Shown here piece after piece: positions 1-6,012 of a stretch of 7,538 nt of DNA; the first letter of the stretch is position 1, and each line of letters begins with the position of its first letter. The stretch is from JAWLCG01 sp041687295 (GTDB lineage Bacteria; Planctomycetota; Phycisphaerae; SM23-33; FEN-1343): positions 1-7,538 of the forward strand of contig JAWLCG010000255.1 of assembly GCA_041687295.1 (NCBI GenBank). The letters run 5' to 3'. Position numbers and translations under genes: made by a program. The notes under the pieces are model-generated. The model saw only the letters and a program-made list of their open reading frames with translations. It was not told the DNA's origin and ran no database searches.

Positions 1-6
1 GTAGGC

Positions 7-31
7 TGGGGCGCAGCGCAGCGGAGCCCCA
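7..31. repeat. GC-rich hairpin repeat at the left edge
   Basis: TGGGGC at 7-12 pairs with GCCCCA at 26-31 across a 13-base loop. It is preceded by GTAGG at 1-5. The same arrangement, GTAGG followed by a GC-rich hairpin, occurs at the 3' ends of both convergent genes further right, where the TAG is the stop codon. This copy may therefore sit just after the stop codon of a gene lying outside the window. There is no T-tract, so it is not a textbook terminator. Confidence 0.45.
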
Positions 32-105
32 CCTTCTCGGGCTCGCCTCCTGTTGTGGGCTCTCTGTTCCGGTCTGCCCAGAGTTCTGGTGCCGTTGGCT
101 TTGGC

Positions 106-134
106 TTGTGCGCGTGGGAGAGGGGCGACATAAT
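106..134 (+). promoter_or_regulatory. Candidate sigma70-type promoter for the hybrid kinase gene
   Basis: A -35-like TTGTGC (106-111, 3 of 6 consensus matches) is followed after exactly 17 bases by CATAAT (129-134, 5 of 6 matches). Transcription would start near 141 and leave a leader of about 45 bases before ATG 186. If this is the promoter, the upstream in-frame GTG at 108 cannot be the start. The -35 is weak, so this is a moderate inference. Confidence 0.35.
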
Positions 135-175
135 GGACGCACTTGCTGGCCTGCTGGCTGGCCCTGTTCGTATAC

Positions 176-180
176 GGGAA
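176..180 (+). promoter_or_regulatory. Ribosome binding site deciding the kinase start
   Basis: GGGAA ends 5 bases before the ATG at 186. It is a modest Shine-Dalgarno match, but no comparable motif is well placed for the in-frame GTG at 108. The first family-like residues (the PocR domain) begin about 18 codons after ATG 186. Confidence 0.4.
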
Positions 181-185
181 CGGTG

Positions 186-3011
186 ATGGTGGACGAGACG
201 GACATCCCCGCCGATGGCTGCGCCGACGAGCCGGTTCGTTTTGTCGATCTGGTGGACGTGGCGGCGCTGCAACGGCTGGCCGAGGATCTCTTTCAGGCCC
301 TCGGCGTGCCGGTGGGTATTCTGTCGCCGCAGGCCGAGGTGCTCGTGCGGGCGGGCTGGCAGGACCTGTGCACGATGTTCCACCGCGTCCACCCCAAGAG
401 CCGCGAGGTGTGCCTGAGCCACGAGATGCAGGTCATTGAGGGCGCCCAACCGGGTCAGCCGGCCTACCGCCGCTGCCCCACCGGCCTGGTCAACGCCAGC
501 CTGCCGCTGGTGCTCCAGGGCCGACAGGTGGCCACGCTGGCGGTGGGGCAGTTCCTGCTGGAGGACGAGCCGCCCGATCACGAGGCCTTCCGCCGCCAGG
601 CCCGGCGGTACGGCTTCGACGAGGCGGAGTACCTCGCCGCCCTGGACCGCGTGCCGGTCTTCTCGCGCGAGCAGATCGACCACGTGCTGCGCTACTACGA
701 CGCCCTGGTGCAGATGCTGGCCGAGACCGGCCTGGCCCGCCGGGGCGAGCGGCAGGCCCTCGAACGGTTGCGGCGCAGCGAGCAGCGTTTCCGCGAGGTC
801 TTCGAACGGGCCGTCGACGCGCTGTACCTGTGCGACGAGCAGGGGCGGATCCTCGAAGCCAACCAGGCCGCCTGCCGTGGCCTGGGCTACACGCGGGCCG
901 AGCTGCTGGCGCTGCGGGTCTGGCAGGTGGACGCCGACGTGACGGCCGAGGACTACGCGGAGATTTGGCAGACGCTGCTCCACGGGCCCAGCGCCACGGT
1001 CCGCAGCCACCACCGCCGCAAGGACGGCACGACGTTTCCGGTGGAGGTCCGCGTGGGGCGGTTCGCCAGCGAGGGCCGGCAGCTCATGCTGGCGATGATT
1101 CGCGACATCACCGAGCGTCAGCAGGCCGAGGACGAGCTGCGCCGTTCGGAGCGCGAGAAGGCGATGATCCTGGACACGATGCAGGAGATGTTCTCCTACT
1201 TTGACAGTGACATGCGGGTCCGCTGGGCGAACCGGGCGGCCGCCGAGTCGCTGGGCCTGAGGCCGGGGCAGATGGTCGGCCATCACTACTATGCCCTGTG
1301 GCACGGGCGCGACGAGCCGTGCGCGGGCTGCCCGGTCGTCAAGGCCATCCAGACCGGCGAGGCCTGCGAGGGCGAGGTGCAGACCCCCGACGGGCGGCAG
1401 TGGCTGCTGCGGGGCTACCCCGTTCGCGACGAGGCCGGCCAAGTCATCGGCGCCACCGAGCTGGGTCAGGAGATCACCGACCGCAAGCGGACCGAGGCCG
1501 CCCTGCTCGAGAGCAAGCGCCGCGTCGTCGAGATCCTCGAGAGCATCAGCGACGGGTTCTTCGATCTCGACGGTGAGATGGTGGTGACCTACTACAACCA
1601 GGCGGCCGCCCGGCTGCTGGGGCGCCCGGCCGAGCAGGTGCTCAACCGCCCGCTGTTGGAGGCCTTTCCCGAGGCCCGCGGCACGGTCTTCGAGGACAAC
1701 TACCGCCAGGCCCTCCGCGAGCGGGAGCCGATGGCCTTCGAGGTCTACTTCGAGCCCTTCAACGACTGGTACGGCGTTCGGGTCTACCCCCATGGCGACG
1801 GCATCGCGGTGTACTTCCAGGTCATCACCGAGCGCAAGGCCGCCGAGGAGGCCCTGCGCCAGGCCGAGGCCCAGCTCCGCCAGTCGCAGAAGATGGAGGC
1901 CATCGGCCAGCTCGCCGGCGGGGTCGCCCATGACTTCCGCAACCAGCTGACGGTGATCAAGGGCTACGCCGAACTGCTCCAACGCCGCCAGCTGGTCGCC
2001 GAGGAGGCCCGGCCCATGCTGGAGGAGGTGGCCAAGGCCGCCGATCGCTCCGCCCAGCTGACCGACCAGCTGCTGACCTTCAGCCGAAAGCAGGTCCTCC
2101 AGCCCCAGGTGGTCGACCTGTGCGGCCTGGTGGCCGACCTGGCCAGCCCGCTGGCCCGCATGATCGGCGAAGACATCCGCCTGGAGCTGGCCATCGGCGG
2201 GGAGGCCTGCCAGGCCCGGCTCGACCCGGGGCAGTTCCAGCAGGCCGTCATGAACCTCGCCACCAACGCCCGCGACGCCATGCCCCGTGGCGGCGAGCTG
2301 ACGCTGGCCGTCGATGTCTTCGAGCCCGACGACGCCTTCCGCCAGGCCCACCCCGACGTCCGGGCCGACCCGCTGGTCCGCCTGAGCGTCCACGACACCG
2401 GCACCGGCATGGACCCCCAGACGCTCGGGCACATCTTCGAGCCCTTCTTCACCACCAAGCCCGTCGGACAGGGCACCGGCCTGGGACTGGCAATGGTGTA
2501 CGGCTTCGTCCAGCAGAGCGGCGGGGCCATCGACGTCCAGAGCGCCCCGGGCGACGGCACGACCTTCCAGCTCTACTTCCCTCGGGCTGCCGACCGCCTG
2601 GTCGAGTCAGCCCCGGCCGAGACCGAGCCCGGCGCCCTGGCGGGGCAAGGCACCGTGCTGGTCGTCGAGGACGAGCCGGCCCTGCGGCAGATGGTCGCCC
2701 GCGTCCTGCAGGGCGCCGGCTACACCGTCCTGATCGCCAGTGACGCCGCGACGGCCGACTGGATCCTCCAGGGCCAGGCCGGCCCGCTGGACCTGCTGCT
2801 GACCGACGTGGTCATGCCCGGCGGCAGCGGCGTGGAGCTCGCCCAGCGCCTCCGCCGCCACTGGCCCGGGATGCCCGTCATCTTCATGTCCGGCTACGCC
2901 GGCAACGACCTGTCCGCCCGCGGCCTCGACGAACTCGGCGCCACACTCGTGCCCAAACCCTTCACCCCCGACGAGCTGCTCACCGCCGTCCGCACCGCCC
3001 TGGGGCCGTAG
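186..3011 (+). CDS. Hybrid sensor histidine kinase: PocR, three PAS, HisKA, HATPase, receiver
   Basis: A 941-residue soluble two-component kinase with an attached receiver. No signal peptide or membrane segment is visible, so it should sense a cytoplasmic signal. Residue numbers count from the in-frame GTG at 108; subtract 26 for ATG 186. A PocR-type sensory domain (about 45-215) carries C88, C102 and C123, in the contexts WQDLC, REVC and YRRCPTGL. PAS domains follow at about 227-340, 350-465 and 470-578; the second contains a CAGC pair (C405, C408). The HisKA phosphoacceptor is H608 in HDFRNQLT. ATPase boxes are N716/N720 (N box), DTGTGMD at 763-769 (G1), FEPFFTTK (F) and GQGTGLGLA (G2). The receiver (about 848-967) has acidic residues E854/D855, phosphoacceptor D900 in TDVVMPG, S928 and K950. 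All catalytic residues are present. PocR domains are linked to sensing small organic molecules such as propanediol; the ligand here is unknown. The gene stands alone and converges on tmk. ATG 186 is preferred because residues before it look non-conserved. Confidence 0.93.
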   Translation: MVDETDIPADGCADEPVRFVDLVDVAALQRLAEDLFQALGVPVGILSPQAEVLVRAGWQDLCTMFHRVHPKSREVCLSHEMQVIEGAQPGQPAYRRCPTGLVNASLPLVLQGRQVATLAVGQFLLEDEPPDHEAFRRQARRYGFDEAEYLAALDRVPVFSREQIDHVLRYYDALVQMLAETGLARRGERQALERLRRSEQRFREVFERAVDALYLCDEQGRILEANQAACRGLGYTRAELLALRVWQVDADVTAEDYAEIWQTLLHGPSATVRSHHRRKDGTTFPVEVRVGRFASEGRQLMLAMIRDITERQQAEDELRRSEREKAMILDTMQEMFSYFDSDMRVRWANRAAAESLGLRPGQMVGHHYYALWHGRDEPCAGCPVVKAIQTGEACEGEVQTPDGRQWLLRGYPVRDEAGQVIGATELGQEITDRKRTEAALLESKRRVVEILESISDGFFDLDGEMVVTYYNQAAARLLGRPAEQVLNRPLLEAFPEARGTVFEDNYRQALREREPMAFEVYFEPFNDWYGVRVYPHGDGIAVYFQVITERKAAEEALRQAEAQLRQSQKMEAIGQLAGGVAHDFRNQLTVIKGYAELLQRRQLVAEEARPMLEEVAKAADRSAQLTDQLLTFSRKQVLQPQVVDLCGLVADLASPLARMIGEDIRLELAIGGEACQARLDPGQFQQAVMNLATNARDAMPRGGELTLAVDVFEPDDAFRQAHPDVRADPLVRLSVHDTGTGMDPQTLGHIFEPFFTTKPVGQGTGLGLAMVYGFVQQSGGAIDVQSAPGDGTTFQLYFPRAADRLVESAPAETEPGALAGQGTVLVVEDEPALRQMVARVLQGAGYTVLIASDAATADWILQGQAGPLDLLLTDVVMPGGSGVELAQRLRRHWPGMPVIFMSGYAGNDLSARGLDELGATLVPKPFTPDELLTAVRTALGP

Positions 3012-3066
3012 GGCGGGCAATTCCCGCCGCCGATGGCGCCAGGTGTCATCGTGTGTCCCCAGATAG

Positions 3067-3084
3067 CCCCGGGCATGCCCGGGG
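3067..3084. repeat. Perfect 18-bp palindrome
   Basis: CCCCGGGCATGCCCGGGG reads the same on both strands with no central spacer. Its CCCCGGGCA half recurs inside the neighbouring 19-bp inverted repeat, at 3099-3107. It could form a cruciform or a tight RNA hairpin. No function can be assigned. Confidence 0.7.
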
Positions 3085-3090
3085 TCGCCC

Positions 3091-3212
3091 CTGGGTGCCC
3101 CGGGCAAGCGGGGCGTCAGCACCGCTCGCCCGGCCGAGGGCGGAGGCGTTCGATCCAGGCGGCCCATCTCGCCCTCCACCGGGCGAGCCTGCGGCTTGCC
3201 CGGGGCACCCAG
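3091..3212. repeat. Nested inverted repeat with perfect 19-bp outer arms
   Basis: The outer arm CTGGGTGCCCCGGGCAAGC (3091-3109) is matched exactly by its reverse complement at 3194-3212. Inside it, GCTCGCCCGG (3124-3133) pairs exactly with CCGGGCGAGC (3179-3188). The result is a long stem with a large internal loop and a 45-base central region (3134-3178). It is 122 bp long, with no coding content that I recognise. The layout suggests either a small non-autonomous element or a structured 3' region shared by the convergent genes. No target duplication is obvious. Confidence 0.7.
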
Positions 3213-3220
3213 CGTATAGG

Positions 3221-3267
3221 GTGTGCAGGTTCTGCCCGAAGCGTAGCGCCGGGCAGGTTCTGCACAC
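3221..3267. repeat. Long hairpin with a symmetric GTT/GTT internal loop between convergent genes
   Basis: GTGTGCAG (3221-3228) pairs with CTGCACAC (3260-3267), and CTGCCCG (3232-3238) pairs with CGGGCAG (3250-3256). The two stems are separated by GTT on each side, and a small GCG/CGC stem caps the structure. It lies 209 bases past the kinase stop and 39 bases past the tmk stop, so it could act as a bidirectional terminator or mRNA-stabilising structure. It lacks a T-tract on either strand. Confidence 0.6.
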
Positions 3268-3306
3268 GGGACGATGGCGCCGGCGATCGCGTGGGCGGTG
3301 CCCGCC

Positions 3307-3939
3307 CTACAGGGGCCAGGTGTCGAGGGTCGCGCGGAGGCGGGCGAAGACGGTGTCGGCCTCGGCGGCGGCGTCGATGACGGCGAAGCGGCGGGGGTCC
3401 TGCCGGGCCTGCGTCAGGAAGGCCTCGCGGACGCGCTGGTGGAAGGGCAGGCCCTTGGCCTCCATGCGGTCCAGGCCGCGCTGGACGCGGTCCAGGCCGG
3501 CGGCGGGGTCGAGGTCGAGGATGACCGTCAGGTCGGGCCAGGTCTGCCCGATGGCGACGGCGGCGACGGTGCGGATGGCGGCGGGGTCGGCCCCGCCGGC
3601 GGTCTGGTAGGCCAAGGTCGAGCTGACGAAGCGGTCGCACAGCACGACGGCCCCGCGGGCCAGGGCGGGGCGGACCACCTCGGCCACCAGTTGGGCCCGG
3701 CTGGCCATGTAGAGCATCGTCTCGCAGGGCACGCTCATCTCGTCGGCGGCCGGGTCCAGCAGGATCGCGCGGACGCGGTCGCCGATGGCCGTGCCGCCCG
3801 GGTCGCGCGTGGTGACGACCTCCAGGCCCGCCTCGCCCAGCCAATCCGCCAGCCGGGCCAGCTGCGTGCTTTTGCCCGCCCCGTCCGGCCCGTCGAGGAC
3901 CAGGAATCGCCCGGCCCACTTGTCCGCCGTCGCTGCCAT
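3307..3939 (-). CDS. tmk: Thymidylate kinase (dTMP kinase)
   Basis: A 210-residue cytoplasmic enzyme that phosphorylates dTMP to dTDP with ATP, an essential step in making dTTP. The length is normal for the family. Visible motifs are the P-loop GPDGAGKST (17-25), TRDPGGT (44-50, where many homologues have EPGGT), the DRF nucleotide-binding motif (102-104) followed by SSTLAYQ, and a LID-like region rich in Arg and Asp (about 150-171: DRVQRGLDRMEAKG, then FHQRVREAF). The start at 3939 is chosen because GGGAG lies 6 bases upstream and the P-loop then sits at the usual distance from the N-terminus. The reading frame is open upstream to 4131, but that extension overlaps the dnaN promoter and start and has no family resemblance. 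The gene is divergent from dnaN and convergent with the kinase, and its TAG stop lies inside the 12-bp inverted repeat. Confidence 0.95.
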   Translation of the reverse strand: MAATADKWAGRFLVLDGPDGAGKSTQLARLADWLGEAGLEVVTTRDPGGTAIGDRVRAILLDPAADEMSVPCETMLYMASRAQLVAEVVRPALARGAVVLCDRFVSSTLAYQTAGGADPAAIRTVAAVAIGQTWPDLTVILDLDPAAGLDRVQRGLDRMEAKGLPFHQRVREAFLTQARQDPRRFAVIDAAAEADTVFARLRATLDTWPL

Positions 3940-3945
3940 GGAATG

Positions 3946-3950
3946 CTCCC
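3946..3950 (-). promoter_or_regulatory. Ribosome binding site of tmk
   Basis: GGGAG on the minus strand sits 6 bases before the ATG at 3939. This good spacing fixes the start against the longer open frame reaching 4131. Confidence 0.6.
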
Positions 3951-3978
3951 GCCGGGCCGTCGCCGCCTCGGCGGGCCC

Positions 3979-4007
3979 ATTGTGGGCAGCGGAGGGGCGG
4001 ATGGCAA
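3979..4007 (-). promoter_or_regulatory. Candidate sigma70-type promoter for tmk
   Basis: On the minus strand, TTGCCA (4007-4002, 5 of 6 matches to TTGACA) is followed by 17 bases and then CACAAT (3984-3979, 4 of 6 matches to TATAAT). Transcription would start near 3972, giving a leader of about 33 bases that contains the GGGAG site. An overlapping TTGACG at 4014-4009 has no -10 at a suitable distance. Confidence 0.45.
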
Positions 4008-4058
4008 CCGTCAACTGCCGCCGGGCGAGGTTCTGGTGGCTGGAGACGAAATGGGGGC

Positions 4059-4087
4059 TTGCTACGCCGGGGGCACGGACGTATAAC
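4059..4087 (+). promoter_or_regulatory. Candidate sigma70-type promoter for dnaN
   Basis: TTGCTA (4059-4064, 4 of 6) is followed by 17 bases and then TATAAC (4082-4087, 5 of 6). Transcription would start near 4094, about 27 bases before the dnaN ATG, with the ribosome site in between. It points away from the tmk promoter; the two -35 elements are about 50 bases apart. Confidence 0.55.
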
Positions 4088-4120
4088 CGGCACTTTGATT
4101 CATTTTGGAGAGGTGCGCGA

Positions 4121-5218
4121 ATGAAGGTCATTGCTCAGACGGACGCCCTGACCGAGGCCCTGGGCCTGGTGGGCAGCATCGTGGCCACGCGGACGCCCAA
4201 GCCGGTGCTCCAGTGCGTCAAGCTGATCGCCGCCGACGGCGCCCTGACGCTGCTGGCGACGGACCTGGAGAGCAGCTGTCGCTACCATCTGCCGCAGGTG
4301 GAGGTCCTGGAGGAGGGCGAGGCCCTGATTCCGGCCGACCGGCTCACGGCGATCGTCCGCGAGAGCATGGAGGACACGCTGACCCTGGAGGTCAGCAAGG
4401 AAACCTGCCTCATCACCGCCCGCGACAGCCGATTCACGATCTACGGCTACGACCCGGGCGAGTTCCCGCCGGTGGCCGACTTCACCGCCGAGGCCGACGC
4501 CGAGGTCCCCGCGGCCGTGCTGACCGAGCTGATCAGCAAGACCCTCTTCGCCACCGCCAAGGAGCACTCGCGCTACGCCATCAGCGGCGTGCTGTGGGAG
4601 ATCGGCCAGAAGCGCCTGCAGCTGGTGGCCACCGACGGGCGCCGGCTCGCCCTGGCCAAGGGCACGCTGGTGACGGCGGCGACGCGGGACGTCTCGGCCA
4701 TCGTGCCGACCAAGCTGATGAGCCTGATCCAGCGGATCGCCGGCTCCAGCGAGCAGACCCTCAGCGTCCGCATCGCCGATAGCCAGATCCTGATCCGCTC
4801 GGCCAACGCCGTGCTGACCAGCAACCTGGTGCAGGGCAACTTCCCCAAGTATTCCGACGTGATCCCCCGCGAGGCCACCCGCAAGGCCGAGGTGAACACC
4901 GGCCAACTGCTCCACCGCATCCGCCAGGCGGCCCTGCTGACCAGCGAGCAGTCCAAGGGGGTCCGCCTGGCCTTCGAGGAAGGCACGCTGACGCTCACCA
5001 GCCGGGCGCCCGAGACCGGCGAGGCCGAGGTCAAGGTCCCCATCGAGTACACCGGCGAGGCGATGGCCATCGGGTTCAACCCGGCCTTTCTGACCGACGC
5101 TTTGAAGGTCGTCACCGCCGACCGGGTGACCATCGAGCTCAACGCCCCCAACAAGCCCGGCGTCCTCCGCGTCGGGGCCGAGTTCGTCTACGTCCTGATG
5201 CCGGTGGATCTGAGCTGA
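4121..5218 (+). CDS. dnaN: DNA polymerase III beta subunit (sliding clamp)
   Basis: A 365-residue protein that forms the dimeric ring holding the replicative polymerase on DNA and that docks many repair proteins. The length is normal and three repeated domains are expected at about 1-122, 130-250 and 252-365. Family signatures are LTLLATDLE (42-50) in domain I, SRYAISGV and VATDGRRLA (150-177) in domain II, GNFPKYSDVIP (239-249) at the domain II-III junction, and AIGFNPAFLTDALK (316-329) with the C-terminal YVLMPVDLS in domain III. That C-terminus lines part of the partner-binding cleft. The start has GGAGAGG 7 bases upstream (4107-4113) and a good promoter before it. DUF721/dciA follows 388 bases downstream, as in replication clusters of several phyla, but no recF or gyrB is seen here and dnaA is not adjacent on the left. 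Confidence 0.97.
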   Translation: MKVIAQTDALTEALGLVGSIVATRTPKPVLQCVKLIAADGALTLLATDLESSCRYHLPQVEVLEEGEALIPADRLTAIVRESMEDTLTLEVSKETCLITARDSRFTIYGYDPGEFPPVADFTAEADAEVPAAVLTELISKTLFATAKEHSRYAISGVLWEIGQKRLQLVATDGRRLALAKGTLVTAATRDVSAIVPTKLMSLIQRIAGSSEQTLSVRIADSQILIRSANAVLTSNLVQGNFPKYSDVIPREATRKAEVNTGQLLHRIRQAALLTSEQSKGVRLAFEEGTLTLTSRAPETGEAEVKVPIEYTGEAMAIGFNPAFLTDALKVVTADRVTIELNAPNKPGVLRVGAEFVYVLMPVDLS

Positions 5219-5270
5219 TCGGCCGTCCGCGACGGGCGGCAGGGCAGGCGGGGCGAAGAGACGCCGGCCC

Positions 5271-5359
5271 GAGCCCTGAAAGGGCGAAAGAGTTTAGCCG
5301 GGGGCGTAAGCCCCCGGAGCAGGCGGCCTTAGAGCATCGAGCCCTGAAAGGGCGAAAGA
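5271..5359 (+). repeat. Three-hairpin repeat unit, copy 1 (A-B-A)
   Basis: Module A at 5271-5291 (GAGCCCTGAAAGGGCGAAAGA without its last base is hairpin GCCCT/AGGGC with loop GAA plus a GAAAGA tail) is followed after 6 bases by module B at 5298-5317. B has perfect 8-bp arms CCGGGGGC and GCCCCCGG around a GTAA loop, which would be a GNRA tetraloop in RNA. After 21 bases module A returns at 5339-5359, identical to the first. The unit lies downstream of dnaN in the sense direction. It resembles dispersed GC-rich repeats I associate with Planctomycetota, but that is recollection, not a search. Confidence 0.75.
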
Positions 5360-5383
5360 ATCCCATCGGGCCCGGTGGAGGGT

Positions 5384-5474
5384 TCTTTCGCCCTTTCCAG
5401 GGCTTCGAACTGCTAAGAGGCGGCACACTGGGGGCTTACGCCCCCGGCAACGATCTTCCGCCCCTCCGGGGCTC
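5384..5474 (-). repeat. Three-hairpin repeat unit, copy 2 (inverted A-B-A)
   Basis: Read on the minus strand, module A (5474-5454) is followed after 6 bases by B (5447-5428, 19 of 20 identical to the first B) and after 21 bases by A again (5406-5384). Spacings match copy 1 exactly. The first A has a T-A pair replaced by C-G (stem GCCCC/GGGGC, loop GGA), so the stem is kept. The last A has two extra bases and a GGAA loop. The GAAAGA tails of both copies point to the 24-base centre (5360-5383). Confidence 0.75.
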
Positions 5475-5550
5475 CGCCAGACGGCGCCGCCAACCCGCGG
5501 CCCCGGCGGGTCCTACGGCCCGGGGCAAGTTTCGTCGGGCGGTTAGTCGA

Positions 5551-5556
5551 TAGAAT
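5551..5556 (+). promoter_or_regulatory. Possible -10 element upstream of dciA
   Basis: TAGAAT matches 5 of 6 consensus bases and sits in a locally AT-richer stretch about 50 bases before ATG 5607. No convincing -35 lies 15-19 bases upstream, so it may be weak, activator-dependent or a chance match. The rest of the gap from 5475 to 5606 shows nothing else I can name. Confidence 0.25.
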
Positions 5557-5597
5557 ACGAAGGACCCGCGGCCCTGTCGTGATGCGTGCCCTTGGAC

Positions 5598-5603
5598 GAG
5601 AGG
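5598..5603 (+). promoter_or_regulatory. Ribosome binding site deciding the dciA start
   Basis: GAGAGG lies 3 bases before ATG 5607. The spacing is short, but the alternative in-frame GTG at 5586 has no Shine-Dalgarno-like sequence before it. The same very short spacing is seen at the HAD gene (GGAGG, 3 bases). Confidence 0.4.
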
Positions 5604-5606
5604 CTT

Positions 5607-5987
5607 ATGGACGACCGCCAACTGCGTACAACGTGGCTGAACCGCCAGCGGCCTGACCGGGTGAGCCACCTCAGCGAGCCGCTGACGAGCTTCATGAAAA
5701 AGACCCTCGCCCGCCGCGTCCGCCAGCTCAGCCGCATCGCCGAGGTCTGGGACGCCATCCTGCCCCCGGAGGTCCGCGACCACACGGCCCTGGAGAGCTT
5801 CAGCCGCGGCACGCTCACCGTCGTCGTCGACTCGGCCGCCCACCGCTTCGAACTGCAGACCCTGCTCCGCGGCGGCCTGCAGCGCGAGCTGGGGCGGCAG
5901 TGCCCCGAGGCCATCAACAAGATCCGCCTGGTCCCCGGCCAATTCTCCAGCGTCGACCTCAACGGCGAGTCCCGCTACGAGTTCTGA
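5607..5987 (+). CDS. dciA: DUF721 / DciA-family protein, probable replicative helicase loader
   Basis: A 126-residue protein of the DciA (DUF721) family. DciA is known in several bacteria as the ancestral factor that helps load the DnaB helicase at origins. The diagnostic stretch is at about 45-92: IAEVWDAILPPEV, a HTALESF segment, then RGTLTVVVDSAAHRFELQ, matching the family pattern of a Trp, a short strand, a polar loop and an amphipathic helix ending in hydrophobic repeats. IRLVPG at 106-111 is the usual last strand. The first 40 residues are Arg-rich and helical-looking, as expected for a DNA- or helicase-contacting part. The start at ATG 5607 has GAGAGG upstream; a GTG at 5586 would add 7 residues. 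Being the first gene after dnaN supports a replication role. Function is inferred from the family; experimental DciA work is in other phyla. Confidence 0.85.
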   Translation: MDDRQLRTTWLNRQRPDRVSHLSEPLTSFMKKTLARRVRQLSRIAEVWDAILPPEVRDHTALESFSRGTLTVVVDSAAHRFELQTLLRGGLQRELGRQCPEAINKIRLVPGQFSSVDLNGESRYEF

Positions 5988-6012
5988 AAGACGTCAGCGG
6001 GTGCCTGGGCCG

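Larger units (their letters stand above)
3008..3310. repeat. 12-bp inverted repeat bracketing the convergent gap and supplying both stop codons
   Basis: GTAGGGCGGGCA at 3008-3019 is repeated exactly in inverted orientation at 3299-3310. The TAG in the left copy (3009-3011) is the kinase stop, and the TAG in the right copy (3309-3307, minus strand) is the tmk stop. Each copy leads straight into a hairpin: GGCGGG 3012-3017 with CCCGCC 3023-3028 on the left, and GGCGG/CCGCC over 3306-3294 (minus strand) on the right. These hairpins probably protect or end the two mRNAs. The 295-base gap between them holds no credible gene; reading frames through it are by-products of GC-rich palindromes. Confidence 0.7.

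Noticed and set aside
108..185. N-terminal extension of the hybrid kinase from GTG 108
   Set aside because: It adds 26 residues with no family resemblance, has no ribosome site, and overlaps a promoter-like pair at 106-134 whose start point would lie downstream of 108.
3012..3306. Open frames on both strands in the convergent gap
   Set aside because: They follow the inverted repeats, are rich in Arg, Pro and Gly, have no ribosome sites and match no family I know.
3038..3324. Direct repeat GCCAGGTGTC at 3038-3047 and 3315-3324 as a partial duplication of the tmk 3' end
   Set aside because: Only 10 bp match exactly and the flanks diverge at once; chance or shared repeat composition explains it.
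3785..4120. N-terminal extension of dnaN from 3785
   Set aside because: The extension overlaps tmk on the opposite strand and is unlike any clamp; ATG 4121 has a promoter, GGAGAGG and the canonical N-terminus.
3940..4120. Replication origin next to dnaN
   Set aside because: I see no DnaA boxes (TTATNCACA or close variants) and no AT-rich unwinding stretch here or elsewhere in the window.
3940..4131. N-terminal extension of tmk up to 4131
   Set aside because: It would push the P-loop to residue 81 and run through the dnaN promoter and start codon; ATG 3939 has a well-spaced GGGAG.
5136..5426. Minus-strand frame across the dnaN end and the repeat region
   Set aside because: It overlaps dnaN and runs through the inverted repeats, with no ribosome site or recognisable family.
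5271..5474. CRISPR array
   Set aside because: The repeats are in opposite orientations, are themselves hairpins of two kinds, and lack regular spacers or cas genes nearby.
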